A DNA stretch of 64,000 nt from Flavobacterium frigoris (GTDB lineage Bacteria; Bacteroidota; Bacteroidia; Flavobacteriales; Flavobacteriaceae). The notes under the pieces are model-generated. The model made no database searches. It was given only the letters and a program-made list of their open reading frames with translations, and had not been told where the DNA came from. The stretch covers positions 62,001 through 126,000 of the forward strand of contig NZ_FOFZ01000001.1 of NCBI RefSeq assembly GCF_900111075.1, written 5' to 3'. A program made the position numbers and the translations under genes. This document shows, piece after piece, positions 53,476 through 62,467 of the stretch. Positions within the stretch are counted from its first letter, which is position 1; each line of letters starts with the position of its first letter.

Positions 53476-53883
53476 ATGAAAAAGTTACTCTTAACACTCA
53501 CCTTAGCATTGTTTACAACACTATTATTTGCACAAAAAAACACTTATCAGCTTTCTAGTCATATTTTAGATGTATCACAAGGGATGCCTGCTAGTGGCGT
53601 TTCTATAAAATTAGAAAAGTATAATGAAGAATCGAAAACATGGTCTTTTGTTGATGAAAAAATTACTGACGCAAACGGAAGAATAAATGATTTTCTAAAT
53701 TCTGAAAAATCTAATTTAGGAATTTATAGGCTTACTTACTTTACAAGTGATTACTTTAAAAAGAATAACACAGAGAGTTTCTATCCATTCATCGAAGTCG
53801 TTTTCCAAATAAAAGATCAGAACCATTATCACGTTCCCATTACACTTTCTGCTTTTGGATATTCAACCTATAGAGGTAATTAA
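53476..53883 (+). CDS. uraH: Exported 5-hydroxyisourate hydrolase (transthyretin-like)
   Basis: A 135-residue protein with signal peptide (LALFTTLLFAQ) and the HIUase/transthyretin fold. All marks of the enzyme are present: N-terminal LSSHILDVSQG with the first active His, TDANGRI with Arg, HYHVPITLS with the second His, and the C-terminal YSTYRG motif, ending N instead of the common S. HIUase splits 5-hydroxyisourate in urate breakdown; export to the periplasm is known in other bacteria. No urate oxidase gene is nearby. Operon with the GlcG-like gene. Confidence 0.9.
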   Translation: MKKLLLTLTLALFTTLLFAQKNTYQLSSHILDVSQGMPASGVSIKLEKYNEESKTWSFVDEKITDANGRINDFLNSEKSNLGIYRLTYFTSDYFKKNNTESFYPFIEVVFQIKDQNHYHVPITLSAFGYSTYRGN

Positions 53884-53949
53884 TTTAATGCGATAGTTAA
53901 AAAGAACTACACCTTCTTCTGGCTTTTTTAATTTTAATTTATTGACTAA

Positions 53950-53996
53950 GAGGGTTTTAAGTCCCGAAACTATCGGGACTTAAAACCCTCTTTTTT
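53950..53996 (+). terminator. Strong terminator after HIUase gene
   Basis: Perfect 18-bp stem (GAGGGTTTTAAGTCCCGA with its complement), 5-base loop, then six T. Confidence 0.93.
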
Positions 53997-54198
53997 GTTA
54001 ATCTCAAATACGAGAAAACATCTCTAGCGTTAGATAGCCATTCGATTCTGAGATATTATAAATAACTCAAAAACAAATTCAATATAACCACAGCTAAACA
54101 AGCATCTCAAAAGCAGAAAGGAAAAATGGTTAAGTTAAAATTTATATAAAACCGCTACTATTTTCTATGTTCGCTATAAAATGTAATAATTTTAAAAA

Positions 54199-54990
54199 AT
54201 GAAAAAAAATCTACTACTACTTTGTGTTACTGCAGCGCTTTTATTGTCTTGTAATAATAAAAAAAACAGCACTGAAGTAACAGATAAAAACGACACCATT
54301 GCAATTGAAAAGCCACTCACAAAAGCAGATTCTATAGTCAATCGCGCCATCGAAGCCCACGGTGGAAAATTATATAATGATGCCGATTATTCTTTTGAAT
54401 TTAGAGGTAAAAAATACCGTTTTCAGAATGATGGAGGTGCTTACACCTACTCCACTGAAATTCAAAAAGGAGATTCGCTCATTAAAGATGTCATGACTGC
54501 TGATAAATTTAAAAGAAGCATTAACAACAGCTTGCAATCTTTGAGTAAAAAAGATGTTGACAAATATTCTGAGGCTATAAATTCAGTTATTTATTTTGCT
54601 ACGCTGCCACACAAATTGCAAGATGCTTCAGTACACAAAACATTCGTTGAAGAAACGACCATTAAAGGAAAGAATTATGATGTAATAAAAGTAACTTTTG
54701 GTCAAGAAGGTGGCGGAAAAGATTTTGATGATGAATACCATTATTGGATAAATAAAGACACACATAAAATTGATTATTTGGCCTACAGCTATCTAGTTAA
54801 TGACGGCGGTGTTCGATTTAGATCGGCTTTTAATACAAGAGTAGTTGATGGCGTTACTTTTCAGGATTAATTCAATTATGAAGCGCCTGTTAAAACCGCT
54901 TTAAAAGATTTACCTCAATTATTTGAACAAGGAAAACTAAAAGAAGTTTCCCAAATACTTACTGAAAATGTGGTGAATAACCGCAACTAA
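54199..54990 (+). pseudogene. Lipoprotein gene with in-frame stop (DUF6503-like)
   Basis: ORF 54199-54870 gives a 223-residue lipoprotein (lipobox LLLSC, Cys18) with IVNRAIEAHGGKLYNDADYS, FEFRGKKYRF and DFDDEYHYWINKDTHKIDYL, as in an unnamed Bacteroidota outer-membrane-type family (DUF6503-like). The frame stops at TAA 54868-54870 after FQD, but the same frame continues in register with good coding sequence (FNYEAPVKTALKDLPQLFEQ and on to NNRN) to TAA 54988-54990. Homologues, as I recall them, read on through a Tyr at this spot. So the gene is probably a recent nonsense mutant lacking the last 40 residues, possibly still functional. Confidence 0.75.
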
Positions 54991-55015
54991 GTAACTTGAT
55001 TAGAAAACAAAAAAT

Positions 55016-55043
55016 AGCTCAGAAGTTTATTCTGGGCTTTTTG
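55016..55043 (+). terminator. Terminator after broken lipoprotein gene
   Basis: AGCTCAGA and TCTGGGCT pair (one wobble) around a short loop, followed by five T. Confidence 0.6.
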
Positions 55044-55099
55044 CATTTTAGGAACATCTTATAATGAAATCAAAATTTTGGTTGCCCCAAACCTGCCCT

Positions 55100-55173
55100 A
55101 GCCCAGATGGAAACGGCATCCTTTTATGCCAGGGTTTGGCATGAAAGATACAGTGGACAGCTGGAATAGCTCC
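55100..55173 (+). repeat. Dispersed hairpin element, copy 5 of 5
   Basis: Flanks AGCCCAGATGGAAACGGCAT and CAGCTGGAATAGCTCC match the family; the centre is a different stem-loop (TGCCA-GGGTT-TGGCA). It lies between the broken lipoprotein gene and the TrhO promoter. Confidence 0.65.
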
Positions 55174-55196
55174 TAAAAACTTAGACCCTCAGAAAC

Positions 55197-55227
55197 TTTG
55201 TCACTCTGTCACTTTTCCTTACTTTTG
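55197..55227 (+). promoter_or_regulatory. Consensus Bacteroidota promoter of trhO operon
   Basis: TTTG (55197-55200), exactly 19 bases, TACTTTTG (55220-55227), 35 bp before the TrhO start. Confidence 0.75.
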
Positions 55228-55262
55228 CAAAAATAATTTTTCACCCTTAAACCGTTTATAGC

Positions 55263-56639
55263 ATGCAACTGTATAACACTTTAAGCGCAGAAGAAAGAGC
55301 CATCATGATTGATGATGCCGGAAAACAAAGACTTACTTTGTCTTTCTATGCTTATGCGCAAATTCAAGATCCAACACAATTTCGTAACGATTTATTCCGC
55401 GCTTGGGATCCACTAGTGGTTCTTGGTCGTATTTATGTGGCCAAAGAAGGAATAAATGCCCAGTTATCGCTTCCTGCAGATAATTTCTACGCTTTTAAAG
55501 ATACTATTGAAGCCTATGATTTTATGCAAGGTATGCGACTGAATATTGCGGTGGAACATGACGATCACTCTTTCTTGAAATTAACGGTAAAAGTACGTGA
55601 CAAGATTGTTGCTGATGGTTTGAATGACGAAACTTTTGATGTGACAAACATAGGAGTGCATTTGAAAGCCAAAGAATTCAATACTATTTTAGACGATCCA
55701 AATACTATTGTGGTTGATTTTAGGAATCATTACGAAAGTGAAATTGGTTATTTTAAAGGTGCCATTACACCTGATGTAGATACTTTTCGCGAATCATTGC
55801 CGATTATAAACGAGCAATTACAAGATTTTAAAGAAGACAAAAACTTGGTTATGTATTGCACCGGAGGAATTCGTTGTGAGAAAGCTTCGGCTTATTTTAA
55901 ACACCAAGGTTTTAAAAATGTATATCAGTTAGAAGGTGGAATTATAAATTACGCCAAACAGATAAAAGAAGAAAACTTAGAAAGTAAATTCATTGGTAAA
56001 AACTTTGTATTTGATCACCGCTTAGGCGAAAGAATTACCGATGATATTGTATCCCAATGCCACCAATGTGGAAAACCATGTGATGTGCATACAAACTGTA
56101 TTAATGAAGGTTGTCATTTACTTTTTATCCAATGCGAAGAATGTGCACAAGCCATGCAAGGTTGTTGTTCACAAGACTGTATTGACGTGATTCATTTGCC
56201 AGAAGAAGAGCAAAAAGCGATTCGTCGTGGTATCAAGAACGGAAATAAAATATTCAAAAAAGGGAAGTCGGATGTGTTGACTTTTAAAAATAGAGAAGCA
56301 AATCTTGATCCTTTGGCGGCAGTTCCCAATCTTGCTGATTTAACAAAATCAAAAGCACTTGCTAAAAAAGCACCGAAGATTAAAAAGCAATACATAGGGA
56401 AAGGAACTCATTTTTATCCAAAACCAAGTATTGGTCAATTTTCTATCGAAGAAAACGAAATCAATGTTGGTGATACTATTTTGATAAAAGGAATGACCAC
56501 TGGTGAACAACAATTGGTCATTACCGAAATGCAAGTGAATGATATAAAAGCTGACAAAGCAGTTGCGGGAGACATTTGCACGTTTCAATTGCCGTTTAGA
56601 ATTCGGTTATCAGATAAATTATATAAGGTTTTAGACTAA
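55263..56639 (+). CDS. trhO: TrhO, oxygen-dependent tRNA U34 hydroxylase
   Basis: A 458-residue rhodanese-family protein (YceA type) making 5-hydroxyuridine at the wobble position of tRNA. Order: N-terminal acylphosphatase-like domain (about 20-115; GRIYVAKEGINAQLS), rhodanese domain (about 135-235) with the active Cys199 in YCTGGIRCEKA, a zinc-like Cys cluster (about 258-300; CHQCGKPCDVHTNC), a basic linker, and an extra C-terminal barrel (about 374-458; KKQYIGKGTHFYPKPSIGQF ... LPFRIRLSDKLYKVL). The E. coli enzyme has about 350 residues and lacks that last domain, which here is nearly the same as the end of the next gene's product. Operon with trhP, 6 bp apart. Confidence 0.93.
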   Translation: MQLYNTLSAEERAIMIDDAGKQRLTLSFYAYAQIQDPTQFRNDLFRAWDPLVVLGRIYVAKEGINAQLSLPADNFYAFKDTIEAYDFMQGMRLNIAVEHDDHSFLKLTVKVRDKIVADGLNDETFDVTNIGVHLKAKEFNTILDDPNTIVVDFRNHYESEIGYFKGAITPDVDTFRESLPIINEQLQDFKEDKNLVMYCTGGIRCEKASAYFKHQGFKNVYQLEGGIINYAKQIKEENLESKFIGKNFVFDHRLGERITDDIVSQCHQCGKPCDVHTNCINEGCHLLFIQCEECAQAMQGCCSQDCIDVIHLPEEEQKAIRRGIKNGNKIFKKGKSDVLTFKNREANLDPLAAVPNLADLTKSKALAKKAPKIKKQYIGKGTHFYPKPSIGQFSIEENEINVGDTILIKGMTTGEQQLVITEMQVNDIKADKAVAGDICTFQLPFRIRLSDKLYKVLD

Positions 56640-56645
56640 TTTATC

Positions 56646-57887
56646 ATGACATCAACTAATAAAATTGAACTTATGGCTCCCGCAGGGAACTTTGAGTCAC
56701 TTCAAGCTGGAATCGATAATGGTGCAGATTCTGTTTACTTTGGCGTAGAACAATTGAATATGCGAGCCAGAGCCACGGTAAATTTCACTATGGACGATTT
56801 AACTGAAATCGCAAAACGCTGTGAAGCTAAAAATGTTCGTAGCTATCTTACGCTGAACACGATAATTTACGATCACGATTTATCGGTGGTAAAAACATTA
56901 TTAAACAAAGCCAAAGAAGCAAATATCACTGCGGTAATCGCATCAGATCAAGCCGTAATTGCTATGGCTAGAGGCATTGGGATGGAAGTCCATATTTCTA
57001 CCCAACTGAATGTGACCAATATCGAAACCATAAAATTCTACAGTCTTTTTGCTGACACGATGGTTTTGAGTCGGGAACTAAGTTTGCGTCAAGTGAATAG
57101 CATCACCGAGCAAATTAAAAAAGAAGCTATAAAAGGGCCAAGTGGTAATTTAGTAGAAATAGAAATTTTCGGTCACGGTGCTTTGTGCATGGCGGTTTCG
57201 GGAAAATGTTATTTGAGTTTGCATTCGAATAATTCTTCGGCAAATCGTGGTGCCTGCAAACAAAATTGTCGCAAAAAATACACGGTTATTGATCAAGAAA
57301 CTGGCTTCGAAATCGAACTCGATAACGAATATCTGATGTCGCCGAAAGATCTATGTACGCTGGATTTTCTGGATCAGGTAATCGACTCTGGGATTCAAGT
57401 TTTGAAAATAGAAGGCCGAGGTCGTGCGCCAGAGTATGTAGCAACTGTAATAAAAACCTACCGCGACGCGATTGACAGTTATTACGAAGGCAGCTTTTCT
57501 AAAGAAAAAGTTGAAGCTTGGATGGAAGCATTAAACACCGTTTACAATCGTGGATTTTGGTCGGGTTATTATCTCGGACAAGAATTGGGAGAATGGAGTA
57601 ATGTTTCTGGCTCGATGGCAACACAGAAGAAAGTGTATGTTGGAAAAGGAACACATTATTTCTCGAAAGCCACCGTTGGACAATTCAAAATCGAAGCTTA
57701 CGATATAAAAATAGGAGACAAAATCTTAGTCACTGGTCCAACTACCGGAGCCCAAGAAATGATAATCGAAGAAATGTATGTCAATGACGCTGTTGCTGAA
57801 AAAGCAACAAAAGGAGATGACTGTACTTTTAAGCTACCTTTTAGAATCCGAATGTCAGACAAATTATATAAAATTGTAGAAGTCTAA
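56646..57887 (+). CDS. trhP: TrhP, prephenate-dependent tRNA U34 hydroxylation protein (U32)
   Basis: A 413-residue U32-family protein (YegQ type). In E. coli TrhP works with iron-sulfur clusters and prephenate to hydroxylate tRNA U34, in parallel to TrhO. Visible: IELMAPAGNFESLQAGIDNG, ADSVYFGVEQLNMRAR, U32 signature FGHGALCMAVSGKCYLS and the Cys cluster ANRGACKQNCRKKY, then the C-terminal Peptidase_U32_C barrel (about 328-413; KKVYVGKGTHYFSKATVGQF, LPFRIRMSDKLYKIV). The proteins of this and the preceding gene are homologous only in this last domain. Overlaps the ferredoxin gene by one base. Confidence 0.93.
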   Translation: MTSTNKIELMAPAGNFESLQAGIDNGADSVYFGVEQLNMRARATVNFTMDDLTEIAKRCEAKNVRSYLTLNTIIYDHDLSVVKTLLNKAKEANITAVIASDQAVIAMARGIGMEVHISTQLNVTNIETIKFYSLFADTMVLSRELSLRQVNSITEQIKKEAIKGPSGNLVEIEIFGHGALCMAVSGKCYLSLHSNNSSANRGACKQNCRKKYTVIDQETGFEIELDNEYLMSPKDLCTLDFLDQVIDSGIQVLKIEGRGRAPEYVATVIKTYRDAIDSYYEGSFSKEKVEAWMEALNTVYNRGFWSGYYLGQELGEWSNVSGSMATQKKVYVGKGTHYFSKATVGQFKIEAYDIKIGDKILVTGPTTGAQEMIIEEMYVNDAVAEKATKGDDCTFKLPFRIRMSDKLYKIVEV

Positions 57888-58117
57888 TGGTCATTATAAC
57901 ACTGCAAAGAGACAAATGTATTGGCTGCAATTATTGTGTCGAGATGGCACCAGTTCAATTTCAAATGTCTAAAAAAGATGGGAAATCGGTTTTGATACAT
58001 TCTCAGAATGCCAAAGGATTTTATACATTAAAGTCACACGATCACACGATTGTGGAGAATTGCGAATTAGCAGCTAAGGCCTGTCCTATAAAAATAATTT
58101 CGATAAAAGAAACTTAA
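57887..58117 (+). CDS. Single [4Fe-4S] ferredoxin
   Basis: A 76-residue ferredoxin: Cys11, Cys14 and Cys17 (CIGCNYC) plus Cys66 (KACPIKI) form one cubane cluster site; Cys59 is extra. No signal peptide. Its ATG overlaps the TrhP stop (TAATG), so it is coupled to trhP. A role as electron donor to the TrhP iron-sulfur cluster is an attractive inference, since the electron source of TrhP is not settled as far as I know. Alternative: unrelated ferredoxin that merely shares the transcript. Confidence 0.9.
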   Translation: MVIITLQRDKCIGCNYCVEMAPVQFQMSKKDGKSVLIHSQNAKGFYTLKSHDHTIVENCELAAKACPIKIISIKET

Positions 58118-58143
58118 ACTAATCAAAAAGTCACTAAAAACTA

Positions 58144-58178
58144 ACCCATTACGATAATTGTCGCAATGGGTATTTTTT
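58144..58178 (+). terminator. Terminator of trhO-trhP-ferredoxin operon
   Basis: ACCCATT and AATGGGT pair around an internal imperfect stem, followed by a run of T. Confidence 0.8.
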
Positions 58179-58304
58179 TTAATAAAACTTTATCACTTTC
58201 ATACATTTCCAATCGTTATGTCATAAAATTAAAAAATGCTATCTTTACCCATTAATCTTTTTAAGAACTTAAGTTGTGCCCGTCACAACACTATATATAA
58301 AATT

Positions 58305-59579
58305 ATGGCATGTACAAGTTGTTCAACTTCTGATGGTGGATCACCAAAGGGTTGTAAAAATAATGGGACTTGCGGCACCGATAGCTGCAATAAATTGACT
58401 GTTTTCGATTGGCTTTCAAATATGACTTTGCCTAATGGACAAGCACCTTTTGACTGTGTTGAAGTCCGTTTTAAAAATGGGAGAAAAGAATTTTATCGCA
58501 ATACTGAAAAATTGACTTTAAGTATGGGAGACATCGTTGCAACGGTAGCTTCTCCTGGGCATGATATTGGAATTGTTACTTTGACCGGAGAGTTAGTACG
58601 AATTCAAATGAAGAAAAAAGGAGCTAATCCCAATAGCAACGAGATTCCAAAAATCTATAGAAAAGCGTCACAGAAAGACATTGATATCTGGTCTGTTGCA
58701 CGTGAAAGAGAAGAACCAATGAAAGTTCGGGCACGTGAATTAGCTATTTCTCAAAAACTAGAAATGAAAATTTCTGATATTGAATTTCAAGGAGATGGAT
58801 CTAAAGCTACGTTTTACTATACGGCAAATGACAGAGTCGATTTTAGACTTTTAATTAAAGATTTCGCCAAAGAATTCAGCACCAGAGTGGAGATGAAACA
58901 AGTCGGTTTCCGTCAGGAAGCAGCTCGTTTAGGAGGAATAGGTTCTTGTGGAAGAGAATTGTGTTGCTCGACTTGGTTAACTGACTTTAGAAGTGTAAAT
59001 ACTTCGGCAGCTCGTTACCAACAGTTATCACTGAACCCACAAAAATTAGCAGGACAATGCGGTAAACTAAAATGTTGTCTAAACTATGAATTAGACACTT
59101 ACATGGATGCCTTGAAAGGTTTTCCTGATTTTGAAACAAAATTAGTTACTGAAAAAGGAGACGCCATTTGTCAAAAACAAGATATTTTCAAAGGATTAAT
59201 GTGGTTTGCCTACACGAATAATTTTGCAAACTGGCATGTACTTAAAATTGAAAAAGTACAGGAAATCATCGCCGAAAATAAATTAAAAAATAAAGTGTCC
59301 TCACTTGAGGATTATGCAATTGAAATCATTCAGGAAACAGAGAAAGATTTTAATAACGCAATGGGGCAAGAAAGTTTAACTCGATTTGACCAACCTAAAA
59401 AGAGAAAAAAACCAAACAAAAAACCGAAGCCAGCGGGAGATAACAAACCAGCAGGAGATAATAAGATTGTGCCAAACAATAAAAAGCCAGCAAATAACGG
59501 GTCTTCGACTTCAAACGAGAAGAAACCAGCTATAACAAGAAAACCAATAATTATTACTAAAAATGAGGCTAAGAAATAG
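58305..59579 (+). CDS. ricT: PSP1/RicT-type protein
   Basis: A 424-residue cytoplasmic protein with the PSP1 C-terminal conserved region (about 90-270). The Cys-rich pieces CGRELCCSTWL (about 223-233) and CGKLKCCLNYE (about 256-266) match RicT (YaaT), which holds a [4Fe-4S] cluster in the RicA-RicF-RicT complex of Bacillus that steers RNase Y. Extra features: a Cys/Gly-rich N-terminus (MACTSCSTSDGGSPKGCKNN) and a disordered Lys/Pro/Asn tail (from about 375, with repeats of PAGDNK). I start at ATG 58305; the upstream ORF part is not conserved-looking. Overlaps gldH by 17 bp. Confidence 0.9.
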   Translation: MACTSCSTSDGGSPKGCKNNGTCGTDSCNKLTVFDWLSNMTLPNGQAPFDCVEVRFKNGRKEFYRNTEKLTLSMGDIVATVASPGHDIGIVTLTGELVRIQMKKKGANPNSNEIPKIYRKASQKDIDIWSVAREREEPMKVRARELAISQKLEMKISDIEFQGDGSKATFYYTANDRVDFRLLIKDFAKEFSTRVEMKQVGFRQEAARLGGIGSCGRELCCSTWLTDFRSVNTSAARYQQLSLNPQKLAGQCGKLKCCLNYELDTYMDALKGFPDFETKLVTEKGDAICQKQDIFKGLMWFAYTNNFANWHVLKIEKVQEIIAENKLKNKVSSLEDYAIEIIQETEKDFNNAMGQESLTRFDQPKKRKKPNKKPKPAGDNKPAGDNKIVPNNKKPANNGSSTSNEKKPAITRKPIIITKNEAKK

Positions 59580-60042
59580 CATTTTTTTCGTTTTGATTGC
59601 GATACTCTTTTTTTCATGCGATAAAAAAAGAGTTTTTGACGAATATCAATCTGTGGGAAGTGCCTGGCATAAAGACAGCATTATAACATTCGATTTGCCA
59701 GAATTAGATTCTACAAAACGATTTGATTTATTCATCAATTTAAGAGACAATAACAATTATCAATACAACAATCTCTTTTTGATTGTATCTGTTGAAAAAC
59801 CAAACGGTTATACAAAAGTGGACACCTTAGAATACCAAATGGCAAATCCAGACGGAACATTGCTAGGTAACGGATTTACAGACATTAAAGAAAGTAAGTT
59901 ATACTTTAAAGAGAATGTACAATTTAAAGGAAAATACAAAGTCCATATAAAACAGGCGGTCAGGGAGACCGGTAAAGTTCCCGGAGTGACGCTTTTAGAA
60001 GGAATTACAGAAGTGGGATTACGAATAGAAAAAAAAGACTAG
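59563..60042 (+). CDS. gldH: GldH gliding-motility lipoprotein
   Basis: A 159-residue lipoprotein (signal MRLRNSIFFVLIAILFFSC, Cys19 lipidated) needed for gliding motility and linked to type 9 secretion in Flavobacterium. The body matches GldH (FDEYQSVGSAWHKDS, DSTKRFDLFINLRDNNNY, GITEVGLRIEKK). The start lies inside the end of the RicT gene, a 17-bp overlap in another frame, which suggests coupled translation; the order ricT-gldH-PBP1A is characteristic of this group. Marks the organism as a gliding or formerly gliding flavobacterium. Confidence 0.94.
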   Translation: MRLRNSIFFVLIAILFFSCDKKRVFDEYQSVGSAWHKDSIITFDLPELDSTKRFDLFINLRDNNNYQYNNLFLIVSVEKPNGYTKVDTLEYQMANPDGTLLGNGFTDIKESKLYFKENVQFKGKYKVHIKQAVRETGKVPGVTLLEGITEVGLRIEKKD

Positions 60043-60050
60043 GATAATTT

Positions 60051-62360
60051 ATGGCTGCTATAAAAAACAACAATAAGGGCAATACTGCTAATAAAGATTT
60101 TAAGTATTATACTAAAACATTTTGGAAATTTTTCCTTTACGGAATGGGCGGTATCGCACTATTTTTCTTATTTGCCTCTTGGGGACTTTTTGGTTCCATG
60201 CCTTCCTTTGTAGACTTGGAAAACCCAGACTCTAATTTAGCTACGGAAGTCATTTCGGCTGATGGTGTAGTGATTGGAAAATATTACCAACAAAACCGTT
60301 CTCAGTTAAAATATTCAGATTTGCCTAAAAACCTAGTTCAAGCTTTGGTAGCAACCGAAGACGAGCGTTTTTATGAACATTCAGGTATTGACGGTAGAGG
60401 TACGCTAAGAGCGATTGCAAGTCTTGGTACTAGCGGAGGAGCGAGTACGCTGACACAACAACTAGCCAAACAATTGTTTCATGGCGAAGGATCAAAGTTT
60501 TTGCCATTTAGAATTGTACAAAAAGCTAAAGAATGGATTATTGCAATTCGATTAGAAAGACAATATACCAAAAACGAGATATTGGCAATGTATTGCAATG
60601 TCTATGATTTTGGTAATTATGCTGTAGGAGTAAGTTCAGCGGCTCAAACTTATTTTTCAAAATCTCCAAAAGATTTAACTATTGAGGAGTCTGCTATATT
60701 AGTGGGAATGTTCAAAAACTCAGGACTGTACAATCCGGTACGAAATCCCGTTGGAGTAAAAAACCGCAGAAATGTAGTGCTTGCGCAAATGGCAAAAGGA
60801 GCCATCATTACAGAAAAAGAAAAAGAAAGATTACAAAGTTTACCCATTACTCTTCATTTCAAACTCGAGAGCCACAGAGAAGGAACGGCGACTTATTTCA
60901 GAGAATATCTTCGTGATTACATGAAAAAATGGGTTGATGAAAACAAGAAACCGGACGGATCTGATTATGATATCTATAAAGATGGATTGAAAATCTATAC
61001 GACTATTGATTCCAGAATGCAGTTGCATGCCGAAGAAGCGGTTACTTCCCACATGGCAAATCTTCAGCAAGAGTTTTTTATTCAGGCAAAAAATAATAAA
61101 AACGCCCCCTTTGTTGGTATCTCAGACAAGGAAACCCAGCGTATTTTAACCCAAGCCATGAAATCATCAAACCGATGGGCTGTTTTAAAATCAGCAGACA
61201 TGAGTGATGAGGATATCATAAAATCATTTAGTGTAAAAGCAAAGATGACCGTATTTACCTGGAAAGGAGAAAAAGATACAATTATGACTCCTATTGATTC
61301 CATTCGTTATTACAAACATTTTCTACAATCAGGACTAATGGCTATGGAGCCTCAAACGGGTAACATAAAGGCTTGGGTAGGCGGAATTAACTATAAATAT
61401 TTTCAATATGATCACGTAGGCCAAGGAGCGAGACAGGTAGGTTCTACCTTTAAACCTTTTGTTTATGCTACGGCTATTGAACAATTAAATATGTCTCCGT
61501 GTGATTCAATTATTGATGCGCCTTTTACGATGCCAGTAGGACGTCACCACGCAACAGAAGCTTGGAGTCCAAGAAATTCAGACAACAGATACAGAGGAAT
61601 GGTTACCTTGAAAAAAGCGCTAGCCAATTCAATCAACACGATATCTGCAAAATTAATGGACAAAGTAGGTCCTGAAGCAGTAATTAAGTTAACTCATAAA
61701 TTAGGAATAAAATCCGAAATTCCAGTTCAAGCCTCAATTGCCCTAGGAGCAGTAGACATTACGGTAGAAGATATGGTAGCTGCATACAGTACTTTTGCTA
61801 ATCAAGGAGTGTATACCAAACCCCAATTCTTAAGCCGAATTGAAGATAAAAGTGGCGTAATTATCTATGAACCCATTCCTGAATCGCACGATGTTTTAAA
61901 TAAAGATATCGCATTTGCGGTCATCAAATTACTCGAGGGAGTTACTGAAGGAGGTTCTGGATCAAGACTAAGAACCACAGGCGGAGGATCTGGTGACAAT
62001 AGATGGACAGGATACCCATATCAGTTTACTAACCCAATTGCAGGGAAAACAGGTACTACACAAAATCAATCAGATGGTTGGTTCATGGGAATGGTTCCCA
62101 ATTTAGTAACAGGTGTTTGGGTAGGTTGTGAAGATCGTTCGGCAAGATTTAAAACAATAACATATGGACAAGGAGCAACCGCTGCATTGCCGGTATGGGG
62201 TTATTTTATGAAACTTTGTTATGCTGACCCAGAATTAAAAATATCTAAAAATGAATTTGAAAGACCAGCCAATCTTTCTATAAAAGTAGACTGTTATACT
62301 GCACCAGTAGTAAAAGACACTACCAATACGCTACAAAATACAGATGAATTTGAATTCTAA
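60051..62360 (+). CDS. Bifunctional penicillin-binding protein 1A
   Basis: A 769-residue peptidoglycan synthase anchored by one helix (about 22-48). Transglycosylase domain GT51 (about 75-250; ATEDERFYEHSGIDGRG, GGASTLTQQLAKQLF, EILAMYCNVYDFG) and transpeptidase domain (about 430-700) with SxxK as Ser465-Thr-Phe-Lys468, SxN as Ser527-Ile-Asn529, and KTG at Lys666. All catalytic motifs intact, so it polymerises and cross-links cell wall. Starts 8 bp after gldH and is probably in the same transcript. Confidence 0.95.
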   Translation: MAAIKNNNKGNTANKDFKYYTKTFWKFFLYGMGGIALFFLFASWGLFGSMPSFVDLENPDSNLATEVISADGVVIGKYYQQNRSQLKYSDLPKNLVQALVATEDERFYEHSGIDGRGTLRAIASLGTSGGASTLTQQLAKQLFHGEGSKFLPFRIVQKAKEWIIAIRLERQYTKNEILAMYCNVYDFGNYAVGVSSAAQTYFSKSPKDLTIEESAILVGMFKNSGLYNPVRNPVGVKNRRNVVLAQMAKGAIITEKEKERLQSLPITLHFKLESHREGTATYFREYLRDYMKKWVDENKKPDGSDYDIYKDGLKIYTTIDSRMQLHAEEAVTSHMANLQQEFFIQAKNNKNAPFVGISDKETQRILTQAMKSSNRWAVLKSADMSDEDIIKSFSVKAKMTVFTWKGEKDTIMTPIDSIRYYKHFLQSGLMAMEPQTGNIKAWVGGINYKYFQYDHVGQGARQVGSTFKPFVYATAIEQLNMSPCDSIIDAPFTMPVGRHHATEAWSPRNSDNRYRGMVTLKKALANSINTISAKLMDKVGPEAVIKLTHKLGIKSEIPVQASIALGAVDITVEDMVAAYSTFANQGVYTKPQFLSRIEDKSGVIIYEPIPESHDVLNKDIAFAVIKLLEGVTEGGSGSRLRTTGGGSGDNRWTGYPYQFTNPIAGKTGTTQNQSDGWFMGMVPNLVTGVWVGCEDRSARFKTITYGQGATAALPVWGYFMKLCYADPELKISKNEFERPANLSIKVDCYTAPVVKDTTNTLQNTDEFEF

Positions 62361-62467
62361 ATAAAACAAGAATTAAGTAGATTTCCAAATTTTAGATTCC
62401 AGCAGCGGGTACTTTTCACGATTAAGAGTGTTTCAAAATACAGCTGTTTGGACTTAAAAAATAGACT

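Noticed and set aside
9422..54870. Idea that TAA is decoded as Tyr, since two broken genes have TAA where Tyr is expected
   Set aside because: Dozens of intact genes end in TAA, and the acetyltransferase gene has further lesions. TAT/TAC to TAA is a one-base change, so coincidence is enough.
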